A DNA stretch of 64,000 bases, taken from JACDAN01 sp963847235 (GTDB taxonomy: Bacteria > Actinomycetota > Thermoleophilia > Gaiellales > Gaiellaceae). Made by a program: the position numbers and the translations under genes. This document shows, piece after piece, positions 43,391 to 51,949 of the stretch. The notes under the pieces are model-generated. The model saw nothing but the letters and a program-made list of their open reading frames with translations. It did no database searches and was not told the DNA's origin. Positions within the stretch are counted from its first letter, which is position 1; every line of letters starts with the position of its first letter. The DNA lies in contig CAWJYU010000010.1 of assembly GCA_963847235.1 (NCBI GenBank), forward strand, positions 9,637-73,636, read 5' to 3'.

Positions 43391-43591
43391 GTGCCCTGGA
43401 GCGTCCAGCCCGAGCCGGCCGACGAAAACGAGCGAGAGGCCCTGCTCGCCGCGCTGGAGCGAGCGCTCGCGCAGGAGGAAGCCGCCGCCTCGGGACTGAT
43501 CAGCGCGTGGTGGCGCTCGGGGTTCGACGACCTAGGCGGTGCTGCGGCTGCGGAGAAGCCGTGGAGCGAGCCGCGCGTAGTCGAGCCCTGA
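43391..43591 (+). CDS. Small acyl-CoA carboxylase epsilon-like subunit (inferred)
   Basis: 66 residues: WSVQPEPADENEREALLAAL opening, an Ala/Glu-rich helix, then SAWWRSGFDDLG. Actinobacterial carboxylase epsilon subunits have this plan: a short V-x-P-P-x-E-E-x-x-AL helix and a C-terminal W-x-x-SG. It stands between the beta (39654) and alpha (43864) subunit genes. GTG start 6 nt after TAGGCT (43379-43384), so leaderless. The last 60 bp overlap the remnant of pgsA on the other strand. Assignment is by pattern and context. Confidence 0.55.
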   Translation: MPWSVQPEPADENEREALLAALERALAQEEAAASGLISAWWRSGFDDLGGAAAAEKPWSEPRVVEP

Positions 43592-43857
43592 CCAGGTCAC
43601 GACGATCAGCGTCCACCACACGATCGACTCGTCGATCGCGCCGCCCGCGGCGAACCGAACGAATCGCCGCGATCGACTGCATTCACGTCTTCAGCTTCCC
43701 GAGATCCCGCGCGCCCAGGACCACCTGGGCATCGCGACCGCAAAGAGCGTCGTCGCCCAGTAGGCGTGGCCGGTGAAATCGATCGCGTACAGCGCCACGA
43801 TCAGCGGCGCCGCGGCCATGCGTGCAACCGTCAGCTGATCGGCCGGCGCCAGACCGA
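43532..43857 (-). pseudogene. Remnant of CDP-alcohol phosphatidyltransferase (pgsA-like)
   Basis: Read on the minus strand, PADQLTVARMAAAPLIVALY and HAYWATTLFAVA match the PgsA N-terminus. They jump directly to QVVLGARDLGKLKT, a region normally about 90 residues later, so the catalytic DGx2ARx8Gx3Dx3D motif is deleted. Then come a stop where Trp is expected (KT-stop-MQSIAA) and a frameshift before IDESIVWWTLIVVTWSGLDY. Three kinds of lesion in about 110 residues indicate real decay rather than a sequencing error. Confidence 0.7.
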
Positions 43858-43863
43858 CACAAT

Positions 43864-45639
43864 ATGCCGGTCGTGGCCGGCTTCTCGAAGGTGCTCGTCG
43901 CCAACCGTGGCGAAATCGCGATCCGGATCTTCCGGACGCTGCGGGAGCTAGGGATCTCGCCCGTCGCCGCGTACTCGGAGGCGGACCGCGACTCGCTCCA
44001 TGTTCGCGCAGCCGACGAGGCCTATCTGCTCGGGCCGGGGCCACCGGGGGAGAGCTATCTGGCCCAGGAGCGCGTGATCGACGCTGCGAAGCGCTCCGGG
44101 TCCGAGGCCATCCATCCCGGCTACGGCTTCCTGGCGGAGAACGCGACCTTCGCTCGCGCGGTCGAGGACGCCGGGCTGACCTGGATCGGCCCGCCGGCCG
44201 AGGCGATCGACGTGATGGGCTCGAAGGTTGCCGCCCGCGAGCGGATGCAGGCCGCCGGCGTCCCGATCATCCCGGGGACGACGGAGCCGGTCTCGACGGC
44301 CGACGAGGTTCGCGCGCTGGGCGACGAGCTCGGCTGGCCGATCGCGATCAAGGCGTCCGCGGGCGGTGGCGGAAAGGGCCTGAAGGTCGTCGGCTCGGCG
44401 GACGAGGTCGAGCGCGCCTTCGAGTCTGCCCGACGGGAAGGCGAGGCGTACTTCTCCGACCCGGCGGTCTACGTCGAGCGCTACCTCGAGGATCCGCGCC
44501 ACGTCGAGGTCCAGGTGCTCGCCGACGCACACGGGGCCGTCATCCACCTCGGCGAGCGCGACTGCACGATCCAGCGCCGCCACCAGAAGCTCGTCGAAGA
44601 GACGCCGTCCCCGGCCGTGTCCGAGGAGCTCCGCGAGCGGATCGGGCAGATCGCCGTCGACGCGGCCCGGGCCGTCGGCTATCGCTCCGCAGGGACGATC
44701 GAGGGCCTTCTCTCCAGTGAAGGCGAGTACTTCTTCCTCGAGATGAACACCAGGATCCAGGTGGAGCACACGATCACCGAGCTGGTCACGGGGCTCGACC
44801 TGATCCGCGAGCAGGTGTTGATCGCGGCCGGTGAGCCGCTATGGCTGCGCCAGGAGGACGTCCGGCTGAACGGGCACGCAATCGAGTGCCGGATCAATGC
44901 CGAGGATCCGTCCAACGGCTTTTTGCCTGCGCCCGGGAGGATCACGGGCTACCGCGAGCCGGGCGGGCCGGGAGTGCGGGTGGACTCGGGTGTCGAAGCG
45001 GGCAGCGAGGTCGTCGGTCTTTACGACCCACTGGTCGCGAAGCTCTGCGTCCAGGGAGTCGACCGCGAGCACGCGAGGCGCCGGATGCTCCGCGCGCTCG
45101 GCGAGTATCGGATCGAGGGCGTCACTTCGCTGCTCGGCTTTCACCAGGCGCTGCTCGAGCATCCCTGCTTCGCCCAGGGCGCGACGTGCCACGGCATCGT
45201 GGAGTCGGAGGAGCTTGCGGAGCGTGCCGAGGAGTTTTCTCATCAGGCAACAACCGTAGCGGGGGCGGCGGACGGCGTCGGCACCCGCGAGCGCGTCGTC
45301 AATGCCGAGCTGGACGGGCGCCGGTACGAGGTCAAGCTCCACTTCCCCGAGGCCCCGCACGCTGAGCTCGTGAGACGCCGCCGGGAGCGCGTCGCCGCCG
45401 CTACCCACCACGGCGCGGCGCGTGACGCCGTCGTCAGTCCCATGCAGGGCACCGTGCTCGCGGTCGAAGTCGCCGAGGGAGATGAGGTCCAGCCGGGCCA
45501 GGTGCTCTGCGTCGTGGAGGCGATGAAGATGGAGAACGAGATCACGGCGCACCGCGCGGGCCGTGTGACCGAGCTGTCGGTCGATGTCGGCCAGGCGGTG
45601 AAGACCGGCCAGGTGATCTGCGTCGTCCAGAGTGAGTGA
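43864..45639 (+). CDS. Acyl-CoA carboxylase alpha subunit (biotin carboxylase plus BCCP)
   Basis: 591 residues. Biotin carboxylase: VLVANRGEIAIRIFRTLREL, GYGFLAENATFARA, ATP-binding KASAGGGGKGLKVV, ERDCTIQRRHQKLVEE, EMNTRIQVEHTITELVTGLD. The C-terminal biotinyl domain has VEAMKMENEI with the biotin lysine at about residue 548. It pairs with the beta subunit at 39654 for acetyl/propionyl-CoA carboxylation. ATG at 43864; downstream gene overlaps by 8 bp. Confidence 0.95.
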   Translation: MPVVAGFSKVLVANRGEIAIRIFRTLRELGISPVAAYSEADRDSLHVRAADEAYLLGPGPPGESYLAQERVIDAAKRSGSEAIHPGYGFLAENATFARAVEDAGLTWIGPPAEAIDVMGSKVAARERMQAAGVPIIPGTTEPVSTADEVRALGDELGWPIAIKASAGGGGKGLKVVGSADEVERAFESARREGEAYFSDPAVYVERYLEDPRHVEVQVLADAHGAVIHLGERDCTIQRRHQKLVEETPSPAVSEELRERIGQIAVDAARAVGYRSAGTIEGLLSSEGEYFFLEMNTRIQVEHTITELVTGLDLIREQVLIAAGEPLWLRQEDVRLNGHAIECRINAEDPSNGFLPAPGRITGYREPGGPGVRVDSGVEAGSEVVGLYDPLVAKLCVQGVDREHARRRMLRALGEYRIEGVTSLLGFHQALLEHPCFAQGATCHGIVESEELAERAEEFSHQATTVAGAADGVGTRERVVNAELDGRRYEVKLHFPEAPHAELVRRRRERVAAATHHGAARDAVVSPMQGTVLAVEVAEGDEVQPGQVLCVVEAMKMENEITAHRAGRVTELSVDVGQAVKTGQVICVVQSE

Positions 45640-46513
45640 CGGTCAGGCGAACCGGCCGTTCTGCTCCGAGATCGCGCGCGAGAACGACGAGCCGCTCGGC
45701 GCAACCGCCAGCCGTATAGACCACTGGCTGCTCGTCGAGTACCGCGGCCTCTGGAGCCACGACGCGCTCGCCGGAAGCGGCCTCTCCGACCAGGTCAAGG
45801 TCAGGCTTCGCGAGCTCGTCGCAGCCCGGCCGCGGACGCGCCTCCTCTTCATCCGCCGGCCGGACCGCCGCCACCACGAAGGCGTCGCGACGTTCGTGGC
45901 CGACTCGCGCCAGGGGCACGAACGGCTCGCCGGCCTCGAGGTCGAGGAGCACGAGGAGCTCCGCCGGGTCGACCCGTTCGAGACGGCCGAGACGGTCGAC
46001 CAGCCGCTCTTCCTTGTCTGCACGCACGGGAAACACGACCGCTGCTGTGCCAGGTTCGGACGGCCGCTCTGGGAAGGGGTCAGCGAGCAGCTGGACGAGT
46101 CGTCTGCCTGGCAGTGCACCCATGTCGGGGGCGACCGGTTCGCCGGCAACCTGGTCGCGCTTCCGCACGGCATCTACTACGGGCGGGTCGATCGCGACGA
46201 CGTTGTGGACGTCCTCGACCACCACTTCTCCGGGCAGCTCGCACTCGACCGGTACCGCGGCCGCTCGTGCTGGCCGTTCAACGTCCAGGCGGCGGAGCGG
46301 CGCGTGCGCGCCGAGGAGGGACTGGTCGGCCTCACGGATCTCTCTCTTGCCCGCGTGACACGGGAGGAAGAGAACCGGTGGACTGTTGGCTTCGAGACGC
46401 GGGTGGGGCCGCGCGAGGTCGAGGTCGTCGCGGAAAACGGCGAGCTCACACTGCTCACCTGCAGCTCGCCGGTCGCGCGGAGACCGCGCCGCTACATCGC
46501 TATGCCGCGCTGA
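45632..46513 (+). CDS. Sucrase/ferredoxin-like family protein
   Basis: 293 residues. The family's thioredoxin-like ferredoxin region is clear: FLVCTHGKHDRCCARFGRPL, QCTHVGGDRFAGNLVALPHG and IYYGRV. Cysteines in CTHGKHDRCC suggest a 2Fe-2S cluster of thioredoxin-like ferredoxin type. Reaction unknown. GTG start at 45632 overlaps the carboxylase stop by 8 bp, so it is probably co-expressed. Converges on the JmjC gene with a 14-bp overlap. Confidence 0.85.
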   Translation: MSDGQANRPFCSEIARENDEPLGATASRIDHWLLVEYRGLWSHDALAGSGLSDQVKVRLRELVAARPRTRLLFIRRPDRRHHEGVATFVADSRQGHERLAGLEVEEHEELRRVDPFETAETVDQPLFLVCTHGKHDRCCARFGRPLWEGVSEQLDESSAWQCTHVGGDRFAGNLVALPHGIYYGRVDRDDVVDVLDHHFSGQLALDRYRGRSCWPFNVQAAERRVRAEEGLVGLTDLSLARVTREEENRWTVGFETRVGPREVEVVAENGELTLLTCSSPVARRPRRYIAMPR

Positions 46514-47657
46514 TCCGGAGCAGGCCTTCGCGGACGAGGCGGCGGACGAGCACGAGCCGGCTCTCGTCGTCGAGGTCGCCCGGGAGGTCCGCGGCCGTGA
46601 ACGGATCCTCGCGCTCGAGCATCCAGGAGACCTCTTCTCGAATGCGAGCCGGAAACTCCACGTCCTTGCCGTCGAACGTCAGCGCGAAGGAGCCGTTCCG
46701 CTCCGAGGCGTAGACGAGCGCCGTCCCCCTGCGCTCGACCTCCGTGTCGCCGTCGAGCTCCTCGAGGGCCCGCAGCTGCGAGAGCTGGCCGTCGCGGATC
46801 GGCCGCCGCGTCCGGGCAAGCTTCTCCGTTGCGCGCCGCTCGACCGCCTCGGCCGTCAGGCGGCTCCTCAGGACCTCGAGAAGCTCGTCCGGGTCGCCGG
46901 ATCCGAGCGAGCGCCGGAAGCCGAGCTCGCCGCCACACTCCTCCAGCGCCGCCTTGAAGGCGTCCAGCCAGGTGACGACGTTGACGCCGACCGTGAGGTG
47001 CAGCGAGTCGGTGTCCGAGGTGAGCGCCTCGTGGAGCCAGCCTCGCGGCAGGTACAGCATGTCCCCCGGCCGGAGCACGAGGTCCTGCACGGGCTCACCG
47101 GGGCCGCCCATCTCGGCCGAGTACTTCTGGTTCTTCAACGGGAGCTCGAGCGCGGGCTCGTAGACGAGCCAGCGCTTCCGGCCGGAGACCTGCAGCACGA
47201 AGACGTCGTGCGTGTCGTGGTGGACCGGTAGCCCCTGCGCCGCCCGAGGCGTGTAGTACGCGTTCACCTGGGCGGGGTGGCCCAGAGCTCGCTCGAGCGA
47301 GCGGCAGAAGGCGCCGAGCTCCGGCCGGTGCAGGTGCAGGCCCTGGAGGACGATCGTCGCTCCGCGCTCCCACTCGGCGAGCACGCTGTCGACGTCGGCC
47401 GTCCCGGTGAAGCTGCTGGGACGCCAGGGAATGTCCGTCGTGTAGTCGCGGACGGCGAGCTGCTCGCCCGCCTTGACGAGTCGGAATCCGGGAAAGCGCA
47501 GTCCGCCCGAGGTGACGAGACGCTCGACCTCGGACTCTGAGAGGAGGTCGTCGTACCGCCCCGGATCGTCTCGCTCGACGACGAGCGGCCTGCGCTCCCA
47601 GTGCTCGGCGAGGAACGCGTCCTCGCCGAGCGGCTCGACGCAGCGCTCGAGGGCGCT
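46500..47657 (-). CDS. JmjC cupin ribosomal-oxygenase-like protein (start codon lost)
   Basis: 385 residues in one frame. Fe(II)-binding HxD in LPVHHDTHDVFVLQVSGRKR and the distal His in LPRGWLHEALT; 2OG-binding basic residues follow. Bacterial members hydroxylate ribosomal proteins. The frame is open up to SALERCVEPLGEDAFLAEHW but has no usable start codon; the DNA there reads CGTAGCGCC, and one missing G would give GTGAGCGCC, a GTG overlapping the stop of the small acidic gene (GTGA). An internal GTG at 47384 would cut off 91 conserved residues. Confidence 0.82.
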   Translation of the reverse strand, partial: SALERCVEPLGEDAFLAEHWERRPLVVERDDPGRYDDLLSESEVERLVTSGGLRFPGFRLVKAGEQLAVRDYTTDIPWRPSSFTGTADVDSVLAEWERGATIVLQGLHLHRPELGAFCRSLERALGHPAQVNAYYTPRAAQGLPVHHDTHDVFVLQVSGRKRWLVYEPALELPLKNQKYSAEMGGPGEPVQDLVLRPGDMLYLPRGWLHEALTSDTDSLHLTVGVNVVTWLDAFKAALEECGGELGFRRSLGSGDPDELLEVLRSRLTAEAVERRATEKLARTRRPIRDGQLSQLRALEELDGDTEVERRGTALVYASERNGSFALTFDGKDVEFPARIREEVSWMLEREDPFTAADLPGDLDDESRLVLVRRLVREGLLRISAA

Positions 47658-47817
47658 ACGAGTCCGTGTCGTCGGAGTCGCTGTCAGTGTCGTCCGAATC
47701 GGAGTCGGTGGTGTCTGCGTCGTCCATGTCCGCGTCGGCCGTCTCGCTGCGGATCTCCTGCGCGACGTCCGTGCGGATCTCCTCGTCGGTGAGCGGTGAC
47801 CGTGGGGTGTCGTCCAT
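47656..47817 (-). CDS. Small acidic Asp/Ser/Thr-repeat protein
   Basis: 53 residues: MDDTPRSPLTDEEIRTDVAQ, then a tail of repeats of the kind DSDSDDTDS. GAGGAGG precedes the ATG at 47817. It is highly acidic and probably disordered at its end. Its stop adjoins the JmjC gene, so the two are likely translated together. Function unknown. Confidence 0.6.
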   Translation of the reverse strand: MDDTPRSPLTDEEIRTDVAQEIRSETADADMDDADTTDSDSDDTDSDSDDTDS

Positions 47818-47905
47818 CGTTCCTCCTCGAGGTCGGCGGCTGAACGGCCGAGTGTAGAGGCGCGCCGAGCGAGCCGTGACCGGTGGATAGACTCGCGCCC
47901 CGTTC

Positions 47906-49048
47906 ATGGATCTCTACGAGTACCAGGGCAAGGAGCTCTTCAAGCGCTTCGGCATCCCCGTCTCCGAGGGGAGGCTCGCGACCTCGCCGGAGGAGGCCCG
48001 CAAGGCGGCGGAGGAGCTCGGCGGCCAGGTCGTCGTCAAGGCGCAGGTACTGACGGGCGGCCGCGGCAAGGCGGGCGGGATCAAGCTCGCCGACGGGCCC
48101 GAAGACGCGGAGCGGCACGCACAGGACATCCTCGGGATGGACATCAACGGCCACGTCGTCCGCAAGCTCTGGATCGAGTCGGCTTCGGACATCGAGCGCG
48201 AGTACTACCTCTCGCTCACCTTCGACCGAGGGGAGAAGCAGGCCCTGTTCATGTTCACCAAGGAGGGCGGAATCGACATCGAGGAGGTCGCGGCCGAGCG
48301 GCCGGAGGCGCTCGCGAAGCTCCACGTCGACCCGCTCGAGGGCTACCAGTCGTACCAGGGTCGCCGACTGATCTACGGCGCCGGAATCGAGGACGAGAGC
48401 GAGCAGAAGCAGATCGCGAAGATCGCCGAGCGGTTGTACGCGGCGTTCGTCGGGGCCGACGCGATGCTCTGCGAGATCAACCCGCTGATCGTGACGCCGG
48501 ACGGCGAGGTGAAGGCGCTCGACTCGAAGTTCACGGTCGACGACAACGCGCTCTACAAGCACGCGGACATCGCGGAGATGCGCGACCTCGAGGCGTATCC
48601 GCCCGAGGAGCGGCAGGCGCGCGAGAAGGACGTCACCTACGTGAAGCTCGACGGGGAGGTCGGGGTGCTCGGCAACGGCGCCGGTCTCGTCATGTCCACG
48701 CTGGACGTCGTCGCCCTGGCCGGCGGACGGCCCGCGAACTTCTGCGACCTCGGCGGCGGGGGAGACGCTCAAGGCGTCGTCGATGCGCTCGAGATCATCA
48801 GCGCCGACCCGCAGGTCAAGTCGATCCTCTTCAACATCTTCGGTGGGATCACGCGCTGCGACGAGGTGGCGCGCGGGATCCTCCAGGCGCTCGAGCAGCT
48901 GACGATCGAGGAGTCGATCGTGGTGCGACTGGACGGCACCAATGCAGAGGAGGGGAGAGAGCTCCTGCGCCAGGCCGCACCGGAGAACCTCCATGTCGAG
49001 CCGACGATGCTCGACGCAGCCAAGCGGGCCGTGGAGCTGGCGGCGTGA
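47906..49048 (+). CDS. sucC: Succinyl-CoA ligase, beta subunit
   Basis: 380 residues. MDLYEYQGKELFKRFGIPVS, the ATP-grasp VVVKAQVLTGGRGKAGGIKL, LCEINPLIV, GLVMSTLDVVALAGGRPANF and LFNIFGGITRCDEVARGI are all canonical. With SucD it interconverts succinyl-CoA and succinate in the TCA cycle. A methyltransferase gene overlaps its stop by 4 bp and separates it from sucD. A TAGACT box lies 12 nt before the ATG. Confidence 0.96.
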   Translation: MDLYEYQGKELFKRFGIPVSEGRLATSPEEARKAAEELGGQVVVKAQVLTGGRGKAGGIKLADGPEDAERHAQDILGMDINGHVVRKLWIESASDIEREYYLSLTFDRGEKQALFMFTKEGGIDIEEVAAERPEALAKLHVDPLEGYQSYQGRRLIYGAGIEDESEQKQIAKIAERLYAAFVGADAMLCEINPLIVTPDGEVKALDSKFTVDDNALYKHADIAEMRDLEAYPPEERQAREKDVTYVKLDGEVGVLGNGAGLVMSTLDVVALAGGRPANFCDLGGGGDAQGVVDALEIISADPQVKSILFNIFGGITRCDEVARGILQALEQLTIEESIVVRLDGTNAEEGRELLRQAAPENLHVEPTMLDAAKRAVELAA

Positions 49049-49737
49049 CCGACGTCTGGTCCAGCCGCGCGCAGGCGATGCGCGAGAGCCCGACGCACCG
49101 CGAGGGCCCGGACCTCGACCTGGTCGTCGAGTGGTGCGAGCCCGGCGAGGGCGTGCAGGCGCTCGATGTCGCCACCGGCGGCCAGCACGTGGCCCGGCGG
49201 CTGCGCGAGGCGGGCGCGTCCGTCGTTACCCTCGATCCCGCGCCCGGGATGGAGCCGGACGTTGTCGCGCACGCCGAGGACCTGCCGTTCCCCGACGGAA
49301 GCTTCGACGTCGTGGCCTGCCGGATCGCAGCGCACCACTTCGACGACGTCCCCGCCGCAGTCAGGGAGATGGCACGCGTCTCGAAGGACCGCGTGGTCGT
49401 CCAGGACAACCTCTTCCAGGGTGAGCGGATGGAAGAAGCGGAGAAGATTCGCGACCCGAGCCATGTTCGGCGCTTCAGCGAGGAGGAGTGGCGCGGCTTC
49501 TTCGAGGAGGCAGGGCTCGAGATCGACCGGCTGGAGGTCATGAGCCGCCGGATGCCGGTCGACCCGTGGCTCGCCCGCGTCCCGGTGACCCCGGAGGTGG
49601 CGGCGCGCGTGAAGGAGTTCATCGCGGACGTGCTCGAAGACGGCCTCGTCCGCCACGAGGCGATCATCCTGCGCGGGAGGAAGTCCTGGTGGCGATCATC
49701 GTCGACAACGACACGCGCCTCGTCGTCCAGGGCCTGA
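49045..49737 (+). CDS. SAM-dependent methyltransferase inserted between sucC and sucD
   Basis: 230 residues. Class I fold: VQALDVATGGQHVARRLREA (motif I), VVTLDPAPGM (II), EDLPFPDGSFDVVACRIAAH (III-IV). It is similar to UbiE-like small-molecule methylases. GTGA overlap with sucC; its last 49 bp overlap the sucD start, and the end (WWRSSSTTTRASSSRA) is low complexity. Substrate unknown. Confidence 0.82.
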   Translation: MTDVWSSRAQAMRESPTHREGPDLDLVVEWCEPGEGVQALDVATGGQHVARRLREAGASVVTLDPAPGMEPDVVAHAEDLPFPDGSFDVVACRIAAHHFDDVPAAVREMARVSKDRVVVQDNLFQGERMEEAEKIRDPSHVRRFSEEEWRGFFEEAGLEIDRLEVMSRRMPVDPWLARVPVTPEVAARVKEFIADVLEDGLVRHEAIILRGRKSWWRSSSTTTRASSSRA

Positions 49738-50567
49738 CCGGCCGCGAGGGCTCGTTCCACGGGATTCGGAACCGCGACTACGGCACGAACGTCGTCGCCG
49801 GCGTCACGCCCGGGAAGGGCGGTGCGGACGTCCAGGGCGTGCCGGTGTTCGACACGGTCGCCGAGGCCGTGGACGAGGCCGGCGCCAACACGGCCATGGT
49901 CTTCGTCCCCGCGCGCTTCGCGACCGATGCCGTCTACGAGGCCGTGGACGCCGGGATCGGGACCGTGATCTGCATCGCCGAGGGGCTTCCCGCGCACGAG
50001 ATGCTGCGGGTCTACAACTACATCCGGCCGAAGGGGATCACGATGCTCGGCCCCAACTGCCCCGGCGCACTCTCGCCGGGGAAGGCAAACGTCGGGATCA
50101 TCCCGGCCGAGATCTTCCGCGAGGGCCGAATCGGGCTCGTGAGCCGCTCGGGCACGCTCACGTACCAGATCGGCCACGAGCTCACGCAGCTCGGGCTCGG
50201 CAACTCGACGATCGTCGGCATCGGCGGCGACCCCGTCGTCGGGTCGGGCTTCATCGACGTCCTCGAGCGCTTCGAGGCCGACGACGAGACCGAGATCGTG
50301 GTCATGGTCGGCGAGATCGGCGGCGCCGAGGAGGAGAAGGCGGCCGAGTTCATCCAGGCGAACATGACGAAGCCGGTCGTCGCGTACATCGCCGGCTTCA
50401 CCGCACCGCCAGGCAAGACCATGGGTCACGCGGGCGCGATCATCTCGGGCACGTCGGGCACCGCGCAGGCGAAGAAGGAAGCACTCGAGGCCTGCGGCGT
50501 GCGAGTCGGCACGACGCCGACCGAGGTCGCGCAGCTGGCAGCCGACGTGGTCGGCGCCCGCGCCTGA
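49689..50567 (+). CDS. sucD: Succinyl-CoA ligase, alpha subunit
   Basis: 292 residues. CoA-binding GLTGREGSFHGIRNRDYGTN, GPNCPGALSPGKANVGIIP, and the phosphorylated His in TMGHAGAIISG are present. The GTG at 49689 is preceded by GGGAGGAAG and lies inside the methyltransferase gene. Ends in the usual TPTEVAQLAADV. Confidence 0.96.
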   Translation: MAIIVDNDTRLVVQGLTGREGSFHGIRNRDYGTNVVAGVTPGKGGADVQGVPVFDTVAEAVDEAGANTAMVFVPARFATDAVYEAVDAGIGTVICIAEGLPAHEMLRVYNYIRPKGITMLGPNCPGALSPGKANVGIIPAEIFREGRIGLVSRSGTLTYQIGHELTQLGLGNSTIVGIGGDPVVGSGFIDVLERFEADDETEIVVMVGEIGGAEEEKAAEFIQANMTKPVVAYIAGFTAPPGKTMGHAGAIISGTSGTAQAKKEALEACGVRVGTTPTEVAQLAADVVGARA

Positions 50568-50598
50568 CCGCGCGCTCGCTGACATCCGACGACCGTCC

Positions 50599-50604
50599 TA
50601 CAGT
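50599..50604 (+). promoter_or_regulatory. TACAGT -10 box of the aminotransferase
   Basis: TACAGT ends 6 nt before the ATG at 50611 in a 43-bp gap with no SD, fitting a leaderless transcript. Confidence 0.45.
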
Positions 50605-50610
50605 CGGCGC

Positions 50611-51735
50611 ATGGAGACGATCTCGCTCGCGCGCGGGGTTCCGGCGCCGGAATGCGTGCCTTCCGAGGAGCTCGCCGAATGTGCCCGGGCAGCAGTCCAG
50701 GCGGACGGCGCGACGATCCTCTCCTACGGGCCGGCCGGGGGCTACGCGCCGCTGCGCCGGTGGATCGCGGAGCAGCACGGCGTCTCCCAGTCCCGCGTCG
50801 TCCTCACGAACGGATCGCTCCAGGGGTTCGCGCTGCTCGCCCAGGTGCTCGCCGGCGGCGGCGAGCGGGTGCTCGTCGAGGCGCCGACCTACGACCGGCC
50901 GCTGAGGATCCTCGGCTCGCTCGGTGCAGAGGTCTCGCCGGTGCGCTGCGACGAGGACGGGCTCGATGTCGACGCGCTCGAAAGTGAGCTCCGGCGTGGC
51001 CGACACCCTGCGTTTCTCTACGTGATCCCGACGTTCCAGAATCCCACCGGTCGCACGCTGACTGTCGACCGACGGCGGCGGCTGGTCGAACTGGCCGCGG
51101 AGCACGACCTGCTCGTCCTCGAGGACGACCCGTACGGCGCGATCAGGTTCGAGGGCGAGGCGCCGCAGACCCTCTTCGAGCTCGACGGCGGCACGCGGGT
51201 CGCGTTCTCGGGCTCGTTCTCGAAGACCGTCGCGCCCGGCATCCGCGTCGGCTACCTCGTCCTGCCCGAGCGGCTCGCGCAGGCCGTGGAGTCCGCGGCG
51301 GCCTCGACGTACATCACACCTGCGCTGCTGCCCCAAGCGACGGTGCACGAGTTCCTGCGACGCGGGCACCTGGAGCGGAACGTGCAGGTCGTCTGCTCGC
51401 TCCTCGGGGCCAGGCGAGATGCACTGCTGGCGGCGCTCGCCGAGCATCTCGGCGGCACCGGAGCGCGCTGGAGCACGCCCGAGGGCGGCTACTTCCTCTG
51501 GCTCGACCTGCCGGGCGACAAGAACGCCCGTGCGGTCCTCCACGCCGCGCAGGGAATCGGCGTCTCGTTCATCGCGGGGCCGGACTTCTACCCCTGGGCC
51601 GGCGGCGGACGGAGCTCTGCCCGGCTCGCGTACAGCTTTGCGTCGCCGGTGCAGCTACGCGAGGCTGTCAGGCGCCTTGGCGGGCTTCTCTCCCCGGCGC
51701 CGGCGGTAGACCTGCGACAGCAGCACGCCGCCTAG
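50611..51735 (+). CDS. PLP-dependent aminotransferase (class I/II, 2-aminoadipate type)
   Basis: 374 residues. SYGPAGGYAPLRRWIAEQHG, VIPTFQNPTGRTL, VLEDDPYGAIRFEG and the PLP lysine in FSGSFSKTVAPGIRVGYLVL fit the LysN/ARO8-like (fold type I) group. It probably transaminates 2-aminoadipate or an aromatic or branched amino acid. The 3' 81 bp overlap the convergent LapA-like gene. Confidence 0.88.
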   Translation: METISLARGVPAPECVPSEELAECARAAVQADGATILSYGPAGGYAPLRRWIAEQHGVSQSRVVLTNGSLQGFALLAQVLAGGGERVLVEAPTYDRPLRILGSLGAEVSPVRCDEDGLDVDALESELRRGRHPAFLYVIPTFQNPTGRTLTVDRRRRLVELAAEHDLLVLEDDPYGAIRFEGEAPQTLFELDGGTRVAFSGSFSKTVAPGIRVGYLVLPERLAQAVESAAASTYITPALLPQATVHEFLRRGHLERNVQVVCSLLGARRDALLAALAEHLGGTGARWSTPEGGYFLWLDLPGDKNARAVLHAAQGIGVSFIAGPDFYPWAGGGRSSARLAYSFASPVQLREAVRRLGGLLSPAPAVDLRQQHAA

Positions 51736-51939
51736 CACGCCGAACGCGACCATCAGCACCATCGCCCAGATCAGCGAGACGGTCGCTGTGAAGAAGACGA
51801 AATCGATCTGGATCTGGTCGTCGTTCATCACGATGAACGCGAGCAGGTAGAGGAACATGGCCAGCAGGCCGACCAGGATCAGCCAGAGGCGCGGCTGGAA
51901 CGGTTCGAGGCGATCGCCCCTCGACCGACGGAACGGCAT
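51655..51939 (-). CDS. LapA (DUF1049)-like membrane protein
   Basis: 94 residues with two helices: LWLILVGLLAMFLYLLAFIV and SLIWAMVLMVAFGVLGGVLL, joined by NDDQIQIDFVFFTATV, which is the LapA-domain pattern, then a basic tail. ATG at 51939. Function unknown; in proteobacteria LapA helps lipopolysaccharide assembly, but actinobacteria lack LPS. Confidence 0.75.
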   Translation of the reverse strand: MPFRRSRGDRLEPFQPRLWLILVGLLAMFLYLLAFIVMNDDQIQIDFVFFTATVSLIWAMVLMVAFGVLGGVLLSQVYRRRRGEKPAKAPDSLA

Positions 51940-51949
51940 GGAGCCGAGT

